NCBI GenBank assembly: GCA_905214735.1
Contig: CAJMNI010000047.1
Coordinates: 1-17,241 of the forward strand
Direction of reading: 5' to 3'
Length of the DNA stretch: 17,241 nt
From: an uncultured bacterium
GTDB lineage: Bacteria > Bacteroidota > Bacteroidia > Bacteroidales > Muribaculaceae
Under the pieces are notes generated by a model. It did not search any database. It saw nothing but the letters and a program-made list of their open reading frames with translations, and was not told the origin of the DNA. The position numbers were made by a program, and so were the translations under genes. Numbering within the stretch: position 1 is the first letter of the stretch; every line of letters begins with the position of its first letter. This document shows, in pieces, positions 14,391 through 17,241 of this stretch.

Positions 14391-15860
14391 ATGATCTCTT
14401 TCACCATCGCCTTGGCCGTGCTCATCATCGGCTATTTCACCTACGGAAAATTCGTGTCGCGCGTTTTCGGACAGGATCCCGCGCGCCAGACACCCGTTCA
14501 CCGTCTCGCCGACGGCGTGGACTATGTGGCTCTCCCCACATGGAAAATCTTCCTCATCCAGTTTCTGAACATCGCCGGACTCGGCCCGATCTTCGGCGCA
14601 ATCATGGGCGTGATGTTCGGCCCGGCGGCTTTCCTCTGGATCGTGTTCGGCACCATCTTCGCCGGGGCCGTCCACGACTATCTCTCAGGAATGCTGTCGC
14701 TCCGCCGCGACGGCGCGTCGCTCCCCGAACTCGTGGGCCAAGAGCTCGGCGGAGGCATCAAACGCCTGATGCGAGTCTTCGCCCTCCTGCTCATGATTCT
14801 GGTCGGCGCCGTCTTCGTCTATAACCCCGCCGACCTGCTGGCAATGCTCACTCCCGACAGTCTCGACAAGATGTTCTGGATCGTGGTGATCTTCGCCTAT
14901 TATATGCTCGCGACCCTGCTGCCGATCGACAAACTGATCGGAAAGCTCTACCCCCTTTTCGGAATAGCCCTTCTCTTCATGGCTGTCGGGATCATGGCGA
15001 TGCTATATGTCCACGCCGACTCGATGCCGGAGATGTGGGAGAACTTCAGCAACCAGACCGCCGACCCGGAGGCGACGCCGATTTTCCCGATGATGTTCGT
15101 CTCTATCGCCTGCGGTGCGATTTCGGGCTTCCACGCAACCCAGTCGCCGATGATGGCCCGCTGCCTCAAGAGCGAGAAACATGGCCGGCCTGTCTTCTAT
15201 GGAGCTATGGTCACCGAGGGGATCGTGGCGCTGATCTGGGCTGCCGCAGCCGTGGCCTTCACCGGTGGATATCACCAGCTGCAGGAGTATATGGGCGACG
15301 GAAGTCCGGCTCTGCTCGTCAATAATATCTCCACAGGCTGGCTCGGTTCTTTCGGCGGCGTCCTCGCCATTCTCGGAGTGATCGCCGCGCCGATCACTTC
15401 CGGCGACACCGCTCTCCGTTCGGCCCGACTCATCGCCGCCGATTTCATGGGTATGAGCCAGAAAAAGATAGCACGCCGCCTGATGGTCTCCGTGCCGATT
15501 TTCGCTCTCTGCTTCCTCATCATGCTGATGCCCTACGACGCGCTCTGGCGTTACTTCGCCTGGTGCAACCAGGTGCTCGCTGTCTTCACCCTCTGGACAC
15601 TGACTGTCTGGCTGGCCAAACGCCGAAAGCTGTATGTCATCACCTTGATTCCCGCAATGTTCATGACCGCCGTGACGGTGACATATATCTTCTTCGCTCC
15701 CGAAGGTTTCAGCGCCCTGACAAAGTCTTTATGCGGCGTGGAAATCGGCTACGGCATTTCGCTCGCCATCGGTCTCACGGCAACTCTGGTCTGCACGCTG
15801 CTCTTCACCCGATTCCTGAAATCCGAAAGCTGCAGTCCCCTCCTTGCAGCCGAAGAATAG
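14391..15860 (+). CDS. CstA-family carbon starvation / pyruvate-peptide transporter (short form)
   Basis: This is a multispanning inner-membrane permease of 489 residues with many hydrophobic helices from residue 1 to the end. Family marks include DGVDYVALPTWKIFLIQF (41-58), the IAGLGPIFGAIMG stretch (61-73), VHDYLSGMLSLRRDG, CGAISGFHATQSP and APITSGDTALRSARL. E. coli CstA is about 700 residues and takes up peptides and pyruvate. This shorter form lacks the C-terminal extension, as is usual in anaerobe members of the family. The substrate cannot be read from sequence. It sits 45 nt after the PD40 gene and 28 nt before the hisJ-like gene with no promoter box visible between them, so all three may share a transcript. 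Confidence 0.9.
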   Translation: MISFTIALAVLIIGYFTYGKFVSRVFGQDPARQTPVHRLADGVDYVALPTWKIFLIQFLNIAGLGPIFGAIMGVMFGPAAFLWIVFGTIFAGAVHDYLSGMLSLRRDGASLPELVGQELGGGIKRLMRVFALLLMILVGAVFVYNPADLLAMLTPDSLDKMFWIVVIFAYYMLATLLPIDKLIGKLYPLFGIALLFMAVGIMAMLYVHADSMPEMWENFSNQTADPEATPIFPMMFVSIACGAISGFHATQSPMMARCLKSEKHGRPVFYGAMVTEGIVALIWAAAAVAFTGGYHQLQEYMGDGSPALLVNNISTGWLGSFGGVLAILGVIAAPITSGDTALRSARLIAADFMGMSQKKIARRLMVSVPIFALCFLIMLMPYDALWRYFAWCNQVLAVFTLWTLTVWLAKRRKLYVITLIPAMFMTAVTVTYIFFAPEGFSALTKSLCGVEIGYGISLAIGLTATLVCTLLFTRFLKSESCSPLLAAEE

Positions 15861-15888
15861 CAATTTTCGATATAATCAATTTCCCTTA

Positions 15889-16710
15889 ATGACAAGCAAC
15901 CAACTGACCGAGCTCATCGGCCGATGCGCCGACGACGCCTACAATCTACATTCCCATACACAATTCTGCGACGGCCATGCCCCGATGGAGGCTATGGCCG
16001 CCGCAGCCCGTAAGGATGGCTTCAATATCTGGGGATTTTCTCCCCATTCCCCCATCTGCATCGAGTCGCCCTGCAACATGAGCCGCGACGACGTGCCGAC
16101 ATATCTCGCCGAGGCTGATCGTCTCCGCGACATCTACGACGAGGAAATGACCGTGCTGACCTCTATGGAGATCGACGGTCTCGGCCGCGAATTCGGACCC
16201 CACATAGATTATTTCCAGAATCTTCCTCTTGATTACAGAATCGGCTCGGTCCATTTCGTGCCTAATCAGGATGGCGTTTTTCTCGATTGCGACGGACGCT
16301 TCGAACGATTCGCCGGCTATCTCAAGGATGGTTTCCGGGGGGATCTCCGCTATGTTGTGGAGAAATATTTTGAGAATGTGCTCGTCATGCTGGAACTCGG
16401 CGGTTTCGAGCTCCTCGCCCATTTCGACAAGATTGCGGGCAACGCTGCCCTCGCCGATCCCACGCTCGATGATCAGCACTGGTATGAGGCGCTCGTAGAC
16501 GATGTGATTTCACACGCCCGCGACGCCGGAGTGATCGTTGAGGTCAACACCAAGGCTCTGCTCGATAAGAAGCGCATCTTTCCCGCCGCGCGGTGGCTGC
16601 CGAAGCTGATCGAGGCCAAGGTGCCGATAGCGGTCAATTCCGACGCCCATTATCCCGAGAAGGTCAACCTCGGCCGCGAAGAGACGCTCCGACTCCTGAA
16701 AAATGCTTAG
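15889..16710 (+). CDS. HisJ-type PHP-domain histidinol-phosphatase
   Basis: The 273-residue product has the PHP metal-binding framework: HSHTQFCDG (His21, His23), GFSPHSP (His53), MEIDG (Glu94), GSVHF (His122), AHFDK (His178), and NSDAHYPE (Asp252, His254). This set, with the GSVHF and SDAH motifs, fits the HisJ/HisK family, which dephosphorylates L-histidinol phosphate in histidine synthesis. No other his gene is near, and Bacteroidales often use the bifunctional HisB, so a different phosphoester substrate is possible. I start at ATG 15889. An in-frame ATG at 15844 lies inside cstA and adds residues unlike the family. The stop codon overlaps that of the opposing bcp gene. Confidence 0.85.
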   Translation: MTSNQLTELIGRCADDAYNLHSHTQFCDGHAPMEAMAAAARKDGFNIWGFSPHSPICIESPCNMSRDDVPTYLAEADRLRDIYDEEMTVLTSMEIDGLGREFGPHIDYFQNLPLDYRIGSVHFVPNQDGVFLDCDGRFERFAGYLKDGFRGDLRYVVEKYFENVLVMLELGGFELLAHFDKIAGNAALADPTLDDQHWYEALVDDVISHARDAGVIVEVNTKALLDKKRIFPAARWLPKLIEAKVPIAVNSDAHYPEKVNLGREETLRLLKNA

Positions 16711-17186
16711 GGCTGGTTGGGTTCGCCGCGTCCGTCGAGAAGTGCAAAAAGCTGCTCGGAGGCCGTGGCGGTCTTCACTTTCTCAATCACGTCGGTGACT
16801 GTGCCATCGTGGTCGCAGACGTAGGTGGTGCGCACCACGCCCCAATATTCCCGGCCGGCCATCTTTTTCTTCTGCCATACGTCGGCAAGATGGATCAGCC
16901 GCAGGTCGGTGTCGGCTATCAGCGGGAAGGGCAGCTCCTGCTTTGCGGCAAACTTCTGATGGCTCGCTTCGGAGTCTTTGCTCACCCCGATCACCTGATA
17001 TCCCATCGAAAGGAATGTCTCGTAGTTGTCGCGGAAGGACTTCGCCTCGAGAGTGCAACCCGGGGTGTTGTCTTTCGGATAGAAATATATTATGAACTTC
17101 TTGCCGGGGAAGTCGGAAAGCTTCACCTCTTTTCCCTCGGCGTCGACCCCGAGAAGGTCGGGGAATTTGTCTCCTATTGTCATCAT
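16707..17186 (-). CDS. bcp: Bcp / PrxQ-type thioredoxin-dependent peroxiredoxin
   Basis: This reduces hydrogen peroxide and organic peroxides with thioredoxin-type electrons. The 159-residue protein shows the peroxiredoxin core FYPKDNTPGCTLEA with peroxidatic Cys44, the preceding Thr and Pro of the active site, GVSKDSEASHQKF, and the Arg in REYWGVVRTTYV. E. coli Bcp has a resolving Cys five residues after the peroxidatic one, where this protein has Lys49. The only other cysteine is Cys124 in TTYVCDHDG. The start is ambiguous among TTG 17189, ATG 17186 and ATG 17183. I took the first ATG. The frame is open to the window edge upstream, but family members begin at this point. Its stop overlaps the hisJ-like stop on the other strand. 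Confidence 0.93.
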   Translation of the reverse strand: MMTIGDKFPDLLGVDAEGKEVKLSDFPGKKFIIYFYPKDNTPGCTLEAKSFRDNYETFLSMGYQVIGVSKDSEASHQKFAAKQELPFPLIADTDLRLIHLADVWQKKKMAGREYWGVVRTTYVCDHDGTVTDVIEKVKTATASEQLFALLDGRGEPNQP

Positions 17187-17241
17187 CAATAGTTCGTTAA
17201 AAAAATATTCATAGGCTAAGCGGCATCCACCGCCAAGCCAA

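Noticed and set aside
17190..17241. Possible end of another minus-strand gene at the right edge
   Set aside because: Only 52 nt are visible. All three frames give short peptides without a recognisable family, so no gene can be supported.
1..17241. CRISPR array, tRNA or rRNA genes, intact insertion sequence, intact defence system
   Set aside because: I looked for repeated spacers, cloverleaf-like blocks and transposase motifs on both strands and saw none. The window is mainly conserved housekeeping sequence.

Overview
The window looks like a chromosomal housekeeping segment from a fairly GC-rich member of the order Bacteroidales. A Muribaculaceae-like or similar gut genome would fit, but the family cannot be fixed from the sequence alone. 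Three things point to the order. Intergenic regions carry the Bacteroidetes promoter pattern TTTG-N19/20-TAnnTTTG. A DUF4835/PorD-type protein is present. The gene string dnaN, exonuclease, coaBC, porD-like, recN, FtsX-type permease is one I recall as typical of the order.

Layout. Positions 1-555 are AT-rich and hold no intact gene. They contain the 3' end of a broken gene whose product shows a HEPN-like RNEEAH motif, a strong hairpin terminator, and two copies of a 17-bp repeat. From 7612 down to 556 (minus strand) runs a tight six-gene operon: dnaN, a DnaQ-type exonuclease, coaBC, a porD-like gene, recN, and a LolC/LolE-like permease. A clear terminator and a dnaN promoter overlap at about 7687-7753. 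Upstream on the same strand (8990 to 7841) is the ribosomal operon rpsF-rpsR-rplI. It has a good promoter and a striking 5' leader hairpin. Upstream again (12842 to 9146), still on the minus strand, is etfB-etfA-acyl-CoA dehydrogenase, an electron-transfer flavoprotein module of the kind found in anaerobes.

The transcription direction switches in the 243-bp gap 12843-13085, where divergent promoters can be seen. On the plus strand follow a secreted PD40/beta-propeller protein with a predicted leaderless mRNA, a short CstA-family transporter, and a HisJ-like PHP phosphatase. The HisJ-like gene ends tail-to-tail, with overlapping stop codons, against a minus-strand Bcp-type peroxiredoxin at the right edge.

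Functionally the window combines replication and repair (sliding clamp, proofreading-type exonuclease, RecN), CoA synthesis, envelope biogenesis (PorD-like, Lol-like permease, PD40 protein), translation (S6, S18, L9), anaerobic acyl-CoA redox chemistry, nutrient uptake and peroxide defence. I see no CRISPR array, tRNA, rRNA, insertion sequence or intact defence system. The points most worth a second look are the rpsF leader structure, the CoaBC active-site substitutions, the overlapping terminator and promoter, the leaderless gene, and the HEPN-like remnant.
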